A stretch of DNA of 64,000 bases. Source: Comamonas endophytica (GTDB lineage: Bacteria > Pseudomonadota > Gammaproteobacteria > Burkholderiales > Burkholderiaceae_C). A program made the position numbers and the translations under genes. The notes under the pieces are model-generated. The model saw only the letters and a list, made by a program, of their open reading frames with translations, was not told where the DNA came from and did no database searches. Shown here piece by piece: positions 18,362 through 26,950 of the stretch; position 1 is the stretch's first letter, and each line of letters starts with the position of its first letter. Location of the stretch: NCBI RefSeq assembly GCF_023634805.2, contig NZ_CP106881.1, positions 3,067,501 to 3,131,500 of the forward strand, given 5' to 3'.

Positions 18362-19084
18362 ATGCAATCACAACCCGACTTCAGCGCGTTTTCCGGCATC
18401 CGCGCCATCACCCTCGATCTCGACGACACCCTGTGGCCGATCTGGCCCACGATCGAGCGCGCCGAGCGCGTGCTGCTGCAGTGGCTGCACACGCACGCCC
18501 CGGCCACTGCCCAGGCGCTGCAGACCGCCGAGGCGGTGCGCGCCGTGCGCAACGAGATCGGCAGCCTGCGGCCCGATCTGGCGCACGACCTCAACGGGCT
18601 GCGGCGCGAATCGATACGCCTGGCGCTGACGCGCGCGGGCGACGACCATACGCTGGCCGAGGCCGCGTTCGAGGCCTTCTTTGCCGAGCGCCAGCGCGTC
18701 GAGCTGTTCGAGGACGTGCTGCCGGCGCTCGAGTTCCTGGCCGCGCGCTGGCCCATCGTGGCGTTGAGCAACGGCACGGCCGATGTGCATGTCGTCGGCC
18801 TGGGAAAATTCTTCCACGCCAGTGTCAGTGCGCACCGCGTGGGCTTTGCCAAGCCCGATGCGCGCATCTTCGATCTGGCGGCCAAGGCCGCGGGCGTGCC
18901 CGCGCACAGCGTGCTGCACATTGGGGACGACGCGATGCTGGACGTCAAGGCCGCGATGGATGCTGGCATGCTCGCGGTGTGGGTCAACCGCTCCGGCGTG
19001 GAATGGCCGCACGAGGGGGCCACGCCGCATGCGACGGTGGCCAGCCTGGCGCAGCTGTGCGAGGGCTTGAGCACCAAGGCTTGA
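18362..19084 (+). CDS. HAD-superfamily hydrolase
   Basis: The 240-aa protein has all four HAD motifs: ITLDLDDTLWP with nucleophile Asp19 and acid Asp21, ALSNGT (Ser/Thr motif II), FAKPDARIF (Lys motif III) and HIGDDAMLDVKAAMDAG (acidic motif IV). The helical cap between motifs I and II is of C1 type. It is probably a small-molecule phosphatase of the YjjG/phosphoglycolate type; the substrate is not deducible. The LysR gene begins 2 bp after its stop, so they are co-transcribed. Confidence 0.88.
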   Translation: MQSQPDFSAFSGIRAITLDLDDTLWPIWPTIERAERVLLQWLHTHAPATAQALQTAEAVRAVRNEIGSLRPDLAHDLNGLRRESIRLALTRAGDDHTLAEAAFEAFFAERQRVELFEDVLPALEFLAARWPIVALSNGTADVHVVGLGKFFHASVSAHRVGFAKPDARIFDLAAKAAGVPAHSVLHIGDDAMLDVKAAMDAGMLAVWVNRSGVEWPHEGATPHATVASLAQLCEGLSTKA

Positions 19085-19086
19085 GC

Positions 19087-19995
19087 ATGTACTCCTCCGA
19101 GCGCCTCAAAGGCATCGATGTGTTTGTCGCTGTCGTCGATGCCGGCAGCTTCACCGCCGCCGGCGAGCGCCTGAATCTGAGCAACTCGGCGGTGGGCAAG
19201 GCCATCGCGCGCCTCGAGGCACGCCTGGGCGTGCGGCTTTTCGAGCGCACCACGCGGCGGCTGGCGCTGACCGATGCGGGACACGCCTTCCACCGTACCT
19301 GCCAGCGCGTGCTGGGGGAGCTGGAAGAGGCCGAGCATGTGCTGCAGGCCGAGGGCAGTGTGCCCGTGGGCCGGCTGCGCATCGATCTGCCTGCGACCTA
19401 TGGGCAGCTGCATGTGATGCCGCTGCTGTTTGAGTTCATGCAGGCCTATCCCGGCGTGCAGCCGCAGGTCTCGTTCACCGACCGCTTCGTCGATCTGGTG
19501 GAGGACGGCATCGACGTGGCGGTGCGCATCGGTGGCAGCGATGCCTGGCCCGCGCCCATCGGTCACCGCTTTCTCGGCCAGGAACGGCGGATCTTCTGCT
19601 GCGCGCCCGGCTACCTGGAGCGCGTGGGACCGCTCGCCGATGATCTGGCGGCTTTGGCGCAGGTCGAGGGCGTGCTTTACCGCCGCGCCGATGGTTCCCC
19701 TGGGCCATGGCTGATCCAGCGTGGCAACGCGCCGGTCGAGCACTTGCAGCCCCGGGCGCGGCTGGAGATCGGCAATGCGCAGGCTTGGGTGGACGCCGTG
19801 GTGCAGGGCCTGGGCGTGGCGCAGATCTCCACCTGGCTGGTGGGCGACCGGATCGCACGTGGCGAACTCGTGCACGTACTGCCCTCGTTTGCCGCCGACG
19901 GCCTGCCGCTTTATCTGCTGTGGCAGCGCAGCCGGCAACTGCTGCCCAAGGTCGATGCGCTGCTGGCGCATCTTGGCAAAACACTACACGTGTAG
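19087..19995 (+). CDS. LysR-family transcriptional regulator
   Basis: The 302-aa protein has an N-terminal LysR helix-turn-helix (FVAVVDAGSFTAAGERLNLS then NSAVGKAIARLEARLGVRLF, about 14-55) and a PBP2-type effector domain. The NSAVGKAIARLE variant is typical of the DsdC/CrgA-like branch. It lies in the same direction as the HAD gene and an MFS exporter 97 bp downstream, which may be its target. The effector is unknown. Confidence 0.9.
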   Translation: MYSSERLKGIDVFVAVVDAGSFTAAGERLNLSNSAVGKAIARLEARLGVRLFERTTRRLALTDAGHAFHRTCQRVLGELEEAEHVLQAEGSVPVGRLRIDLPATYGQLHVMPLLFEFMQAYPGVQPQVSFTDRFVDLVEDGIDVAVRIGGSDAWPAPIGHRFLGQERRIFCCAPGYLERVGPLADDLAALAQVEGVLYRRADGSPGPWLIQRGNAPVEHLQPRARLEIGNAQAWVDAVVQGLGVAQISTWLVGDRIARGELVHVLPSFAADGLPLYLLWQRSRQLLPKVDALLAHLGKTLHV

Positions 19996-20092
19996 ATTGT
20001 GGAAATTCTGGATGAAGTCTTTGGAAAAATCATCCAACATAGGAAGCTGAGGAGTCAATAAGCTTTCGGGTTTGCTTTTCGCGATCCTGCAT

Positions 20093-21277
20093 ATGTCTTC
20101 TTCTTCCTCCGTAGCCGCCGGCCAGCCCCCAGGCAGCCGGATATCCACCATGATCCTGGCGATTGCCGCCTTTGTGATCGTCACCACCGAATTCCTGATG
20201 GTCGGCCTGCTGCCGGCGCTGGCGCGCGACCTGTCGATTTCCGTATCGACCGCGGGCCAGCTGGTGACGCTGTTTGCCGTCGTGGTGATGGTTTTCGGCC
20301 CCCCGCTGACCGCGCGGCTGGCGCACGTGGAGCGCAAGCGCCTGTTCCTTGGCGTGCTGGCACTGTTTGCCGCCTCCAATGCGCTGGCGGCCCTGGCGCC
20401 GAACTTCTGGGTGCTGGCGCTGGCGCGCATCGTCCCCGCGCTGGCTTTGCCGGTGTTCTGGGGCACCGCCAGCGAAACCGCGGCGCAGCTGGCCGGGCCC
20501 AAGCGTGCGGGCCGGGCGGTGGCCACGGTGTACCTGGGCATCTCCGCCGCCATGCTGCTGGGCATTCCGCTGGGCACGATTGCAGGCGACGCCATTGGCT
20601 GGCGCGGCGCGTTCTGGGCGCTGGCCATGCTTTCACTGCTGGTCGCAGTGCTGCTGCAATGCTTCATGCCGGCGCTGCCGGGCAGCCAGCGCGTGAGCCT
20701 GGCGCAGCAGGCACGTATCCTGCGCGACCCCGCGTTCGTCGCCCATGTGCTGCTGTCGGTGGCGGTGTTCACGGCCATGTTCACGGGCTACACCTATCTG
20801 GCCGAGTTGCTGGAAAAGCAGGCCCTGGTGCCCGCGGCGCAGGTCGGCTGGTGGCTGATGGGCTTCGGCGCGGTGGGCCTGCTGGGCAACTGGCTGGGCG
20901 GGATCTGGGTCGATCGAAAACCGCTGGCGGCTACCGCCGCGTTCAGCGCGCTGCTGGCGCTGGGCATGCTGGCAACCGTGGTGCTGGCGCGCCAGCATGC
21001 CGGCCTGGTGCTGGCATTGGCGATCTGGGGCATTGCCAACACGGCGCTCTATCCGATTTGCCAGATCCGCGTGATGAAATCGGCGCCCCAGGCCCAGGCG
21101 CTGGCAGGAACCATCAACGTCTCCGCGGCCAATGGCGGCATTGCGCTGGGCGCGGTGCTGGGGGGCGCCAGCATCTCCTGGTGGGGCGTGGCCAGCGTGG
21201 GCGTGGCGGGCGCGGCAGTGGCTGCGGTGGCAGCCGTGGCGGCGCTGGTGATGGCGCGCCGCTTCGTGCAGCGCTGA
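20093..21277 (+). CDS. MFS transporter, DHA1-type drug/sugar exporter
   Basis: The 394-aa protein has 12 predicted TM segments. Features include FVIVTTEFLMVGLLPALARD at TM1, the DHA1 pattern LVTLFAVVVMVFGPPLTARL, and ALALPVFWGTASETAAQL. It resembles the AraJ/NepI/YdhP exporters. The start at 20093 (MSSSSSV) is chosen as closest to TM1; codons further up have no ribosome-binding site. Regulation by the preceding LysR gene is likely but not shown. Confidence 0.88.
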   Translation: MSSSSSVAAGQPPGSRISTMILAIAAFVIVTTEFLMVGLLPALARDLSISVSTAGQLVTLFAVVVMVFGPPLTARLAHVERKRLFLGVLALFAASNALAALAPNFWVLALARIVPALALPVFWGTASETAAQLAGPKRAGRAVATVYLGISAAMLLGIPLGTIAGDAIGWRGAFWALAMLSLLVAVLLQCFMPALPGSQRVSLAQQARILRDPAFVAHVLLSVAVFTAMFTGYTYLAELLEKQALVPAAQVGWWLMGFGAVGLLGNWLGGIWVDRKPLAATAAFSALLALGMLATVVLARQHAGLVLALAIWGIANTALYPICQIRVMKSAPQAQALAGTINVSAANGGIALGAVLGGASISWWGVASVGVAGAAVAAVAAVAALVMARRFVQR

Positions 21278-21445
21278 TGCGCGCAAGGCCGCACATGCAC
21301 CTGCAAACGCCGGTCACCCATCCAGTTTGACCTCGCTACACTAGGGCGGCGCTGCGCGCGCCGACGGGTATGGCATCGATGTCCCGCAGGCGCCAGGCCC
21401 GTTCGCATGCATCCAACTCCGATGCGCCGCTGTGGAAGCGTCAAT

Positions 21446-22222
21446 ATGATGAAACGTCTGCTTTTCTGGACGCTGTTTTACGTCTGCCAGATGCTGGCGC
21501 TGGCCTTGCTGGCCTGGCATCTGCTGGCGCAGTGGAGCTTTGCCTATCCCATCGGCTACCGTTGGGTGGGTATCGGCGAGACCATTGCCCGCTATGCCCC
21601 GCTCAACCGTTACCGCGCGGATTTCGAGTTCACTTCCGCCCAGGAGCATTGGCGCCTGTTCGGCGAGATCACCGCCGCCGTGCAGTCCGGCGGCAAGGGC
21701 CTGGAGCAGATCAGCTACCTGTTGCCCGACGGCCAGCCGCAGGCGCTGATGCATGCCGCGGAGATCATGCATCTGGAGGATGTGGCCGACCTCATCGATG
21801 GGTTCTACCGTGTCGGCATCGCGGCTTTCCTGGCATGGCTGGTTCTGCTGGCCGTGGTCTACCGCCGGCGGCTGCGGTTGCCCGCGCCGCGCACGACAGT
21901 GCAGGGCTGGCTTGCCGGCGTGGGCCTGCTGACCACGATGGTGCTGCTCGCGGGCCCGGAGAAGCTGTTCTACTGGCTCCATACCCAGGTCTTTCCCGCC
22001 GGCCACCAGTGGTATTTCCATTACCAGGATTCGCTCATGACGACGCTGATGAAGGCACCCGACATCTTTGCCTTCATTGCCGTGCTGCTGGTGCTGCTCT
22101 GGGCCGCGCTGTGGTGCATGGCATCATACGGCCTGCAACGGCTGCTGCGCTGGACCCGTGCCAGGGCCGCCAGTGCCGCCAGTGCCTCCATCGCTGGCGA
22201 GGCGCTGAACCTCACGCGGTAG
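21446..22222 (+). CDS. DUF1461 integral membrane protein
   Basis: The 258-aa protein has about four TM segments: near 6-25, about 120-140, about 158-176 and about 205-228. A long extracytoplasmic loop follows TM1 and contains the MHLEDVADLIDGFY block, typical of the DUF1461 (TIGR01906-like) family. No function is established that I know of. The start at 21446 is weakly supported; a Met follows immediately at 21449. Its stop overlaps the convergent hpnE end by 11 bp. Confidence 0.7.
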   Translation: MMKRLLFWTLFYVCQMLALALLAWHLLAQWSFAYPIGYRWVGIGETIARYAPLNRYRADFEFTSAQEHWRLFGEITAAVQSGGKGLEQISYLLPDGQPQALMHAAEIMHLEDVADLIDGFYRVGIAAFLAWLVLLAVVYRRRLRLPAPRTTVQGWLAGVGLLTTMVLLAGPEKLFYWLHTQVFPAGHQWYFHYQDSLMTTLMKAPDIFAFIAVLLVLLWAALWCMASYGLQRLLRWTRARAASAASASIAGEALNLTR

Positions 22223-23534
22223 TCGCGGCGCCCAGTGCGCGTGCCGCGGCCATGCCGCTTTTGACCGCGCCTTCCAGCGTGGCAGGGTAGGGGCCGTCGA
22301 CATAATCACCGCAGGCCCACAGGCCTGGCGCCAGCGCCTGGCCCGGGCGCTGCAGGCCCGGCGTGCAGGCAAAGGTGGCGCGCTTGTCGATCACCGTGGC
22401 GAGCGCCTGCATGCCGTGCCAGCCCAGTGCGCGCGCGGCCTGGGCCAGCACCTGGGTTTCGGTGTCGGCACGCGACTGGGCACTGGCGCTGACCACGAAG
22501 GCCATCAGCCCCGCGGGCCCGCCCAGGTGGCCTCTGTCGAAAACGAACTGCGCTGGCGCCCCGGGCCCGGAGCGAAGCGCCAGCAGGGGCAGCGCGGGCG
22601 CCAGGCGCTGCGCGGGTTCCGCGGTGCGCGCATAGACCGTGGCAATGGCGGTATGCGCCAGCCCTGCGGCACCGGCCGACCATTGGCGCAATGCGGCGGC
22701 GCACTGCATGTCGGCCAGGGTATCGGCGGCTTGCCCCGCCAGCCGTGCGGCTTCGGCACTGGGCGTGGCCAGCAGCACCGCGTCGAAGCGCTCGCCATCC
22801 ACCACCCAGCCATCCGGCTGGGCCTGCAATTGCGCCACGCGCGAGCCAAGGCGCAAGTCATGTGCACGCGCCTGCAGCCAGGCAGCGGCGGTCGCGGGAA
22901 AAAGCCTTCCCAGATCGCAGGTGGGCAGCAGGAAGTTCGAGCCGCCCCGGCCGCTGAACAGCGCGTCGCGCAGCACGCGCAGGAATACCGCCCCGCTGGA
23001 TTGCTCCGGTGGGGTGTTGAGCGCGGAAACGCACAGCGGCTCGATGAACTCGGCCATCAGCCTGGGCGGCAGCGATGCACACAGATCGGCCACGCTGGCC
23101 TGCGCGTCGCAGCGAAAGCCGCGCAGGCGCCAGCGCGTGGCCCAGGCCAGCAGCACCAGCCGCTCGCGCCAGCGCCAGCCGCGCGCGCCCAGGATGCCGG
23201 CCAGCGCATCGAAGGGCGGCGCCAGATCGGGAAAAGCCAGGCCCGTGCCATCGGCATGGCGCAGCGCCATCGGCAGGCGCAGCAGCGCACGCTCCACGTC
23301 CACGCCGACGCTGCGCATCAGCGCCAGGCTGTCGGTGTAGGCGCCGATCAGGATATGCTGGCCGTTGTCCAGCGTGATCGGGCCCTCGGGTGTGTCCAGC
23401 TGCAGGGCCCTGGCGCGACCGCCCCAGTGGCGCGCGGCCTCGTGGACCGTGACCTTGCGGCCGGCCTTTGCCAGCGTCACGGCCGCGGCCATGCCAGCCC
23501 AGCCGCCGCCAACGACGGCAACGCGCGCGCTCAC
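22212..23534 (-). CDS. hpnE: Hydroxysqualene dehydroxylase / squalene-associated FAD-dependent desaturase
   Basis: The 440-aa flavoprotein has an N-terminal Rossmann motif VAVVGGGWAGMAAAVTLAKAG and a C-terminal FAD motif GLWACGDYVDGPYPATLEGA. In bacteria HpnE reductively removes the hydroxyl of hydroxysqualene to give squalene. It starts with GTG overlapping the hpnD stop (GTGA), so it is coupled to hpnD. Together with hpnD and hpnC nearby the whole FPP-to-squalene route is present. It is convergent with the DUF1461 gene. Confidence 0.9.
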   Translation of the reverse strand: MSARVAVVGGGWAGMAAAVTLAKAGRKVTVHEAARHWGGRARALQLDTPEGPITLDNGQHILIGAYTDSLALMRSVGVDVERALLRLPMALRHADGTGLAFPDLAPPFDALAGILGARGWRWRERLVLLAWATRWRLRGFRCDAQASVADLCASLPPRLMAEFIEPLCVSALNTPPEQSSGAVFLRVLRDALFSGRGGSNFLLPTCDLGRLFPATAAAWLQARAHDLRLGSRVAQLQAQPDGWVVDGERFDAVLLATPSAEAARLAGQAADTLADMQCAAALRQWSAGAAGLAHTAIATVYARTAEPAQRLAPALPLLALRSGPGAPAQFVFDRGHLGGPAGLMAFVVSASAQSRADTETQVLAQAARALGWHGMQALATVIDKRATFACTPGLQRPGQALAPGLWACGDYVDGPYPATLEGAVKSGMAAARALGAATTA

Positions 23535-24370
23535 ATGCGGCCCAGCGCCTGCATCTTCCAGGCCAGCCAGAACTTGCGCAGCGGCGTGAGCTTGATGCGC
23601 TGGTGCAGCACCTGGAAGTCGTCATGCTCGATCTCGCGCAGCAGCGTGCGGTAGATGCTGGCCATCATCAGGCCGGGCTTCTGTGCGCGCCGGTCGGCCT
23701 CGGGCAGCAGGGCCAGCGCTTCGTCGTAGAGGCGGTGCGCGCGCTCGGCCTGAAAGCGCATCAGCGCCGTGAAACGTTCGGAATACTGGCGCTTGAGGAT
23801 TTCGTGCGCCTTGACGTCGAACTGCTGCAGCTCGCTCACCGGCAGGTAGATGCGCCCGCGCAGCGCGTCTTCGCCCACGTCGCGGATGATGTTGGTGAGC
23901 TGCAGCGCCTGGCCCAGCCTGTGCGCATAGGCCGTGGTGGCATCGTCCGTCTGGCCGAAGATGCGTGCCGAGACTTCGCCCACCACGCCCGCCACCAGAT
24001 GGCAGTAGCGCTGCAGGCCGGCGTAGTCGAGATAGCGGGTCTGGTCCAGGTCCATCTGGCAGCCTTCGATCACCGCCAGCAGATGCGACTCCTGGATGCC
24101 GTATTCCGCGCAGCCGGGCATCAGCGCCTGCATTGCCGGGTGCGAGGGCTGTCCGGCAAAGGACTTGCCGACCTCGCCGCGCCACCAGGCCAGCTTGGTG
24201 GCGGCCAGGCCCGGGTCGCTGACCTCGTCGACGACATCGTCGATCTCGCGGCAAAACGCATAGAACGCGGTGATGGCTGCGCGGCGCTGCGGGGGCAGGA
24301 AAAGAAAGGCGTAATAAAAGCTGCTGCCCGAGGCGGCGGCTTTTTCTTGGACGTACTGGGCCGGGTTCAT
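23531..24370 (-). CDS. hpnD: Presqualene diphosphate synthase
   Basis: The 279-aa protein is of the squalene/phytoene synthase family. The first aspartate-rich motif is EIDDVVDEV (Asp44, Asp45, Asp48) and the second is NIIRDVGEDALRGRIYLP. HpnD condenses two farnesyl diphosphates to presqualene diphosphate. The start at 24370 (MNPAQYVQEKAAASGSSFYY) matches the usual HpnD beginning; an in-frame Met at 24388 adds six residues. The stop overlaps the hpnE start. A long hairpin made of dispersed repeats lies upstream. Confidence 0.92.
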   Translation of the reverse strand: MNPAQYVQEKAAASGSSFYYAFLFLPPQRRAAITAFYAFCREIDDVVDEVSDPGLAATKLAWWRGEVGKSFAGQPSHPAMQALMPGCAEYGIQESHLLAVIEGCQMDLDQTRYLDYAGLQRYCHLVAGVVGEVSARIFGQTDDATTAYAHRLGQALQLTNIIRDVGEDALRGRIYLPVSELQQFDVKAHEILKRQYSERFTALMRFQAERAHRLYDEALALLPEADRRAQKPGLMMASIYRTLLREIEHDDFQVLHQRIKLTPLRKFWLAWKMQALGRM

Positions 24371-24440
24371 ATTGGGGGATTGTCCCATGAGTGCGGCGGG
24401 GGCTTTGAGGAGGCTGAAGTTAAGGTTGCGGTGCCGTCAC

Positions 24441-24495
24441 CCTTCGACAAGCTCAGGGCGAACGGTTTTTACCTTCGTCCTGAGCTTGTCGAAGG
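24441..24495. repeat. Two inverted copies of the dispersed repeat forming a 22-bp hairpin
   Basis: Left arm 24441-24462 (CCTTCGACAAGCTCAGGGCG then AA) pairs with right arm 24474-24495 (TTCGTCCTGAGCTTGTCGAA then GG) with one G-T mismatch and an 11-nt loop containing a T-run. It lies 15 bp past the helicase stop (24510), so it may terminate that gene on the - strand. Confidence 0.85.
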
Positions 24496-24509
24496 ATGAA
24501 CGGCCCGAC

Positions 24510-25790
24510 TCAAGCTTGCCCCTGCTGCTTCTCTGCCGCAGCCGCTGCCGCCCGCAACTTGTCCTTCTTGCTCGGCCGCTTCCCCTTTACCCCGCCATTC
24601 CCATCCGCCGCCCCCGGCACCGCAGCCGGCACCTCTTCGAGAGGCTCGAATCCGGCAATGATCTCGCGCGGCAGCGCCAGATGCTGGCGCTTCTCGATCA
24701 GCTGCCAGTGGGCTTCGCTGGCCGGCGTGACGAAGCTCACCGCCAGTCCGCTGTCGCCGGCGCGGCCAGTGCGGCCAATGCGGTGCACGTAATCGACGGC
24801 CGAGCGCGGCAGGTCGTAGTTCACCACCACCGGCAGCTGCGCGATGTCGATGCCGCGCGCCGCGAGATCGGTGGTCACGACCACCTGCCAGCGCTCTTCC
24901 TTGAATTCATCGAGCACCTGCTGGCGTGCACCCTGGCTCAGCTCGCCATGGAAGGGCGTGGCATAGATGCCGTTCTTGTAGAGCTTCTCGGCCACCACAT
25001 TGGCCGTATGCTTGGTGGCCACGAACACCAGCACGCGCGTCCAGGCCGGGTCCTGCAGCATCTGGCGCAGCAGCTGCGTGCGCCGCGTGCTGTCCACGGC
25101 AATGGCGCGCTGCTCGATGATGGCCTGGCTTTCGCTGGCGTCGGTGGCGATCTCCACGCGCAGGGGGTCGTGCAGCAGGCTTTGCGCCAGCGCCTCGACC
25201 GCCTGCGGATAGGTGGCCGAGAAGAACAGCGTCTGGCGCTGCCTGGGCAGCAGCGCCAGCGTGCGCTGCAGCTCGTCGGCAAAGCCCAGGTCCAGCAGCC
25301 GGTCGGCTTCATCGAGCACCAGCAACTGCACCTGCGACAGGCGCAGCGCGCGCTGCTCCACCAGGTCCAGCAGCCGGCCAGGCGTGGCCACGACGATGTC
25401 GGCGCCGCCGCGCAGCGCCATCATCTGCGGGTTGACGGAAACGCCGCCGAACACCACCGCGATCTTCGGCGGCTGGGGCAGGTGCCGGCCCAGGCTGCGC
25501 AGCACCTCGCCGACCTGGGCCGCGAGTTCGCGCGTGGGCACCACCACCAGCGTGTGGACGCTGCGCGCGCCGCGCCCGGGCTGGCCGAGCGCGAGGTTCT
25601 GGTGCTGCAGCAGCGCGGGCAGCGCAAAGGCCGCGGTCTTGCCTGAGCCCGTGCGTGCCGAGGCCCAGACATCGCGGCCCTGCACGATGGCGGGAATGGC
25701 CTGCTGCTGGATCGGCGTGGGCTGCTCGAAGCCCAGTTCACGGGCGGCGCGGGCAAGGGCCGGGGAAAGGCCAAGAGAGGAAAAAGGCAT
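24510..25790 (-). CDS. rhlE: DEAD-box ATP-dependent RNA helicase, RhlE-like
   Basis: The 426-aa helicase has all core motifs: Q motif GFEQPTPIQQQAIP, Walker A ASARTGSGKT, PTRELAAQV, DEAD in LLVLDEADRLLDLGF, SAT, and HRIGRTGRAG. A short basic Ala/Lys-rich tail (about 395-426) follows. These enzymes remodel RNA in ribosome assembly and decay. It lies between hpnD and hpnC in the same direction, which looks like an insertion into a squalene cluster. RhlE is favoured by size and the short tail; other DEAD-box paralogues are possible. Confidence 0.9.
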   Translation of the reverse strand: MPFSSLGLSPALARAARELGFEQPTPIQQQAIPAIVQGRDVWASARTGSGKTAAFALPALLQHQNLALGQPGRGARSVHTLVVVPTRELAAQVGEVLRSLGRHLPQPPKIAVVFGGVSVNPQMMALRGGADIVVATPGRLLDLVEQRALRLSQVQLLVLDEADRLLDLGFADELQRTLALLPRQRQTLFFSATYPQAVEALAQSLLHDPLRVEIATDASESQAIIEQRAIAVDSTRRTQLLRQMLQDPAWTRVLVFVATKHTANVVAEKLYKNGIYATPFHGELSQGARQQVLDEFKEERWQVVVTTDLAARGIDIAQLPVVVNYDLPRSAVDYVHRIGRTGRAGDSGLAVSFVTPASEAHWQLIEKRQHLALPREIIAGFEPLEEVPAAVPGAADGNGGVKGKRPSKKDKLRAAAAAAEKQQGQA

Positions 25791-25912
25791 GGATGGGCAG
25801 GGAAAGTGGCGGGCGGCACGAGGCCGGGCGCGCATACGCGGGAAGCGCTGGCAAGCTCGGCATTGTGCGCCAGCGCCGGCAAGCCGCGGGGCGTGCAGGG
25901 CATTCGCCGAGG

Positions 25913-26749
25913 CTACATGCGCAGGCTCCGTCCCAGCATCCGCAGCCAGTCGGCCTTGCCCAGGCGCGGGCGGGTGTGCAGGCTGGCGCCCTGCAGCGCA
26001 TCGACCTTGTCGAGAATGCGCAGCCCGCCCTGCACGACCAGGCGCAGCTCCCACCCCGCGCGTCCGGGCAGCCGGTGCACCAGCGGCAGGCCCTGCAGCA
26101 TGCATTCGCGCGCCCAGCGCGCGTTGCCGGCAATCAGCTGCCGCGTGGCCGGCGTGCTCTGGAGCGTGGCCAGCTGGGCGCGCGTGACGCCATGGCGCGC
26201 GCAGTCGGCATCGCTGAGGTAATGGCGCCCGCGCGGGATGTCGATGCTCAGGTCCTGCCAGAAGTTGATCAGCTGCAGCGCGCTGCAGATGGCATCGCTT
26301 TGCGCCAGCGCCTGTGCATCGTGCACGCCGTAGAGGTGCAGCAGCAGGCGCCCGACGGGATTGGCCGAGCGGCGGCAGTAGTCCAGCAGCTCCGCGCGAT
26401 CGGCATAGCTTTCACCGGCGGCGGTCTTGCGCACGTCCTGCGAAAAGGCGCTGAGCAGGTCTTCGAGCAATGGAGTTGGCAACCCATGCTGCACGATGGC
26501 CACCTGCAGCGGCCCGAACACCGCGGCCCGGTGCGTGCCGGGTGCATGGCCCGCGGCCACGGACCGCAGTTCTTCGCGATAGGCATCGAGCGCGGCCAGG
26601 CGCTCGGCGGGGGTGGCATCGCCTTCATCGGCAATGTCGTCGGCGGTACGCGCAAAGCCGTAGATGGCGGCAATGGGCTGGCGCAGGTGCGGCGGGCACA
26701 GCAGCGAGGCGACGGGAAAATTCTCGTAATGCGTGACGGGCGCCGCCAT
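25913..26749 (-). CDS. hpnC: Hydroxysqualene synthase
   Basis: The 278-aa protein of the squalene/phytoene synthase family begins MAAPVTHYENFPVASLLCPP, the characteristic HpnC N-terminus. It has an aspartate-rich motif in FARTADDIADEGDATP and the second in NFWQDLSIDIPRGRHYL. HpnC turns presqualene diphosphate into hydroxysqualene. The Met at 26749 is chosen because upstream in-frame residues are low-complexity and lie over the divergent promoter. It is separated from hpnDE by the helicase gene. Confidence 0.9.
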   Translation of the reverse strand: MAAPVTHYENFPVASLLCPPHLRQPIAAIYGFARTADDIADEGDATPAERLAALDAYREELRSVAAGHAPGTHRAAVFGPLQVAIVQHGLPTPLLEDLLSAFSQDVRKTAAGESYADRAELLDYCRRSANPVGRLLLHLYGVHDAQALAQSDAICSALQLINFWQDLSIDIPRGRHYLSDADCARHGVTRAQLATLQSTPATRQLIAGNARWARECMLQGLPLVHRLPGRAGWELRLVVQGGLRILDKVDALQGASLHTRPRLGKADWLRMLGRSLRM

Positions 26750-26820
26750 CGTGGGTGCGGGCGTCGCCAGTGCGGTGTCGGGGGAGGGCGGGGAGGGCGG
26801 TTTCACGCCGCCATTGTCGC

Positions 26821-26868
26821 TTGACAACCCGGCATGGCCTTTGATAATTACTAACCCCTCAGTCATTA
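26821..26868 (+). promoter_or_regulatory. Strong sigma-70 promoter with overlapping palindrome for the RND operon
   Basis: TTGACA (26821-26826), 16-bp spacer, GATAAT (26843-26848). Overlapping the -10 is TAATTACT-N8-AGTCATTA (26845-26868), seven of eight positions symmetric. This fits a repressor operator placed over the transcription start of the efflux genes beginning at 26951. No repressor gene is adjacent. Confidence 0.6.
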
Positions 26869-26950
26869 GGTCGGTCCGCGCCAGCCAGGCGCTGGACCAG
26901 CCTTTTGCCATGTTCGCGCGCTGGCGTGATCCCCTCTTTCAGAGCACCGC

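Noticed and set aside
17191..19971. Ferrochelatase extended to 926 aa
   Set aside because: The extra N-terminal part lies antisense to the HAD and LysR genes; the true start at 18288 begins the ferrochelatase fold.
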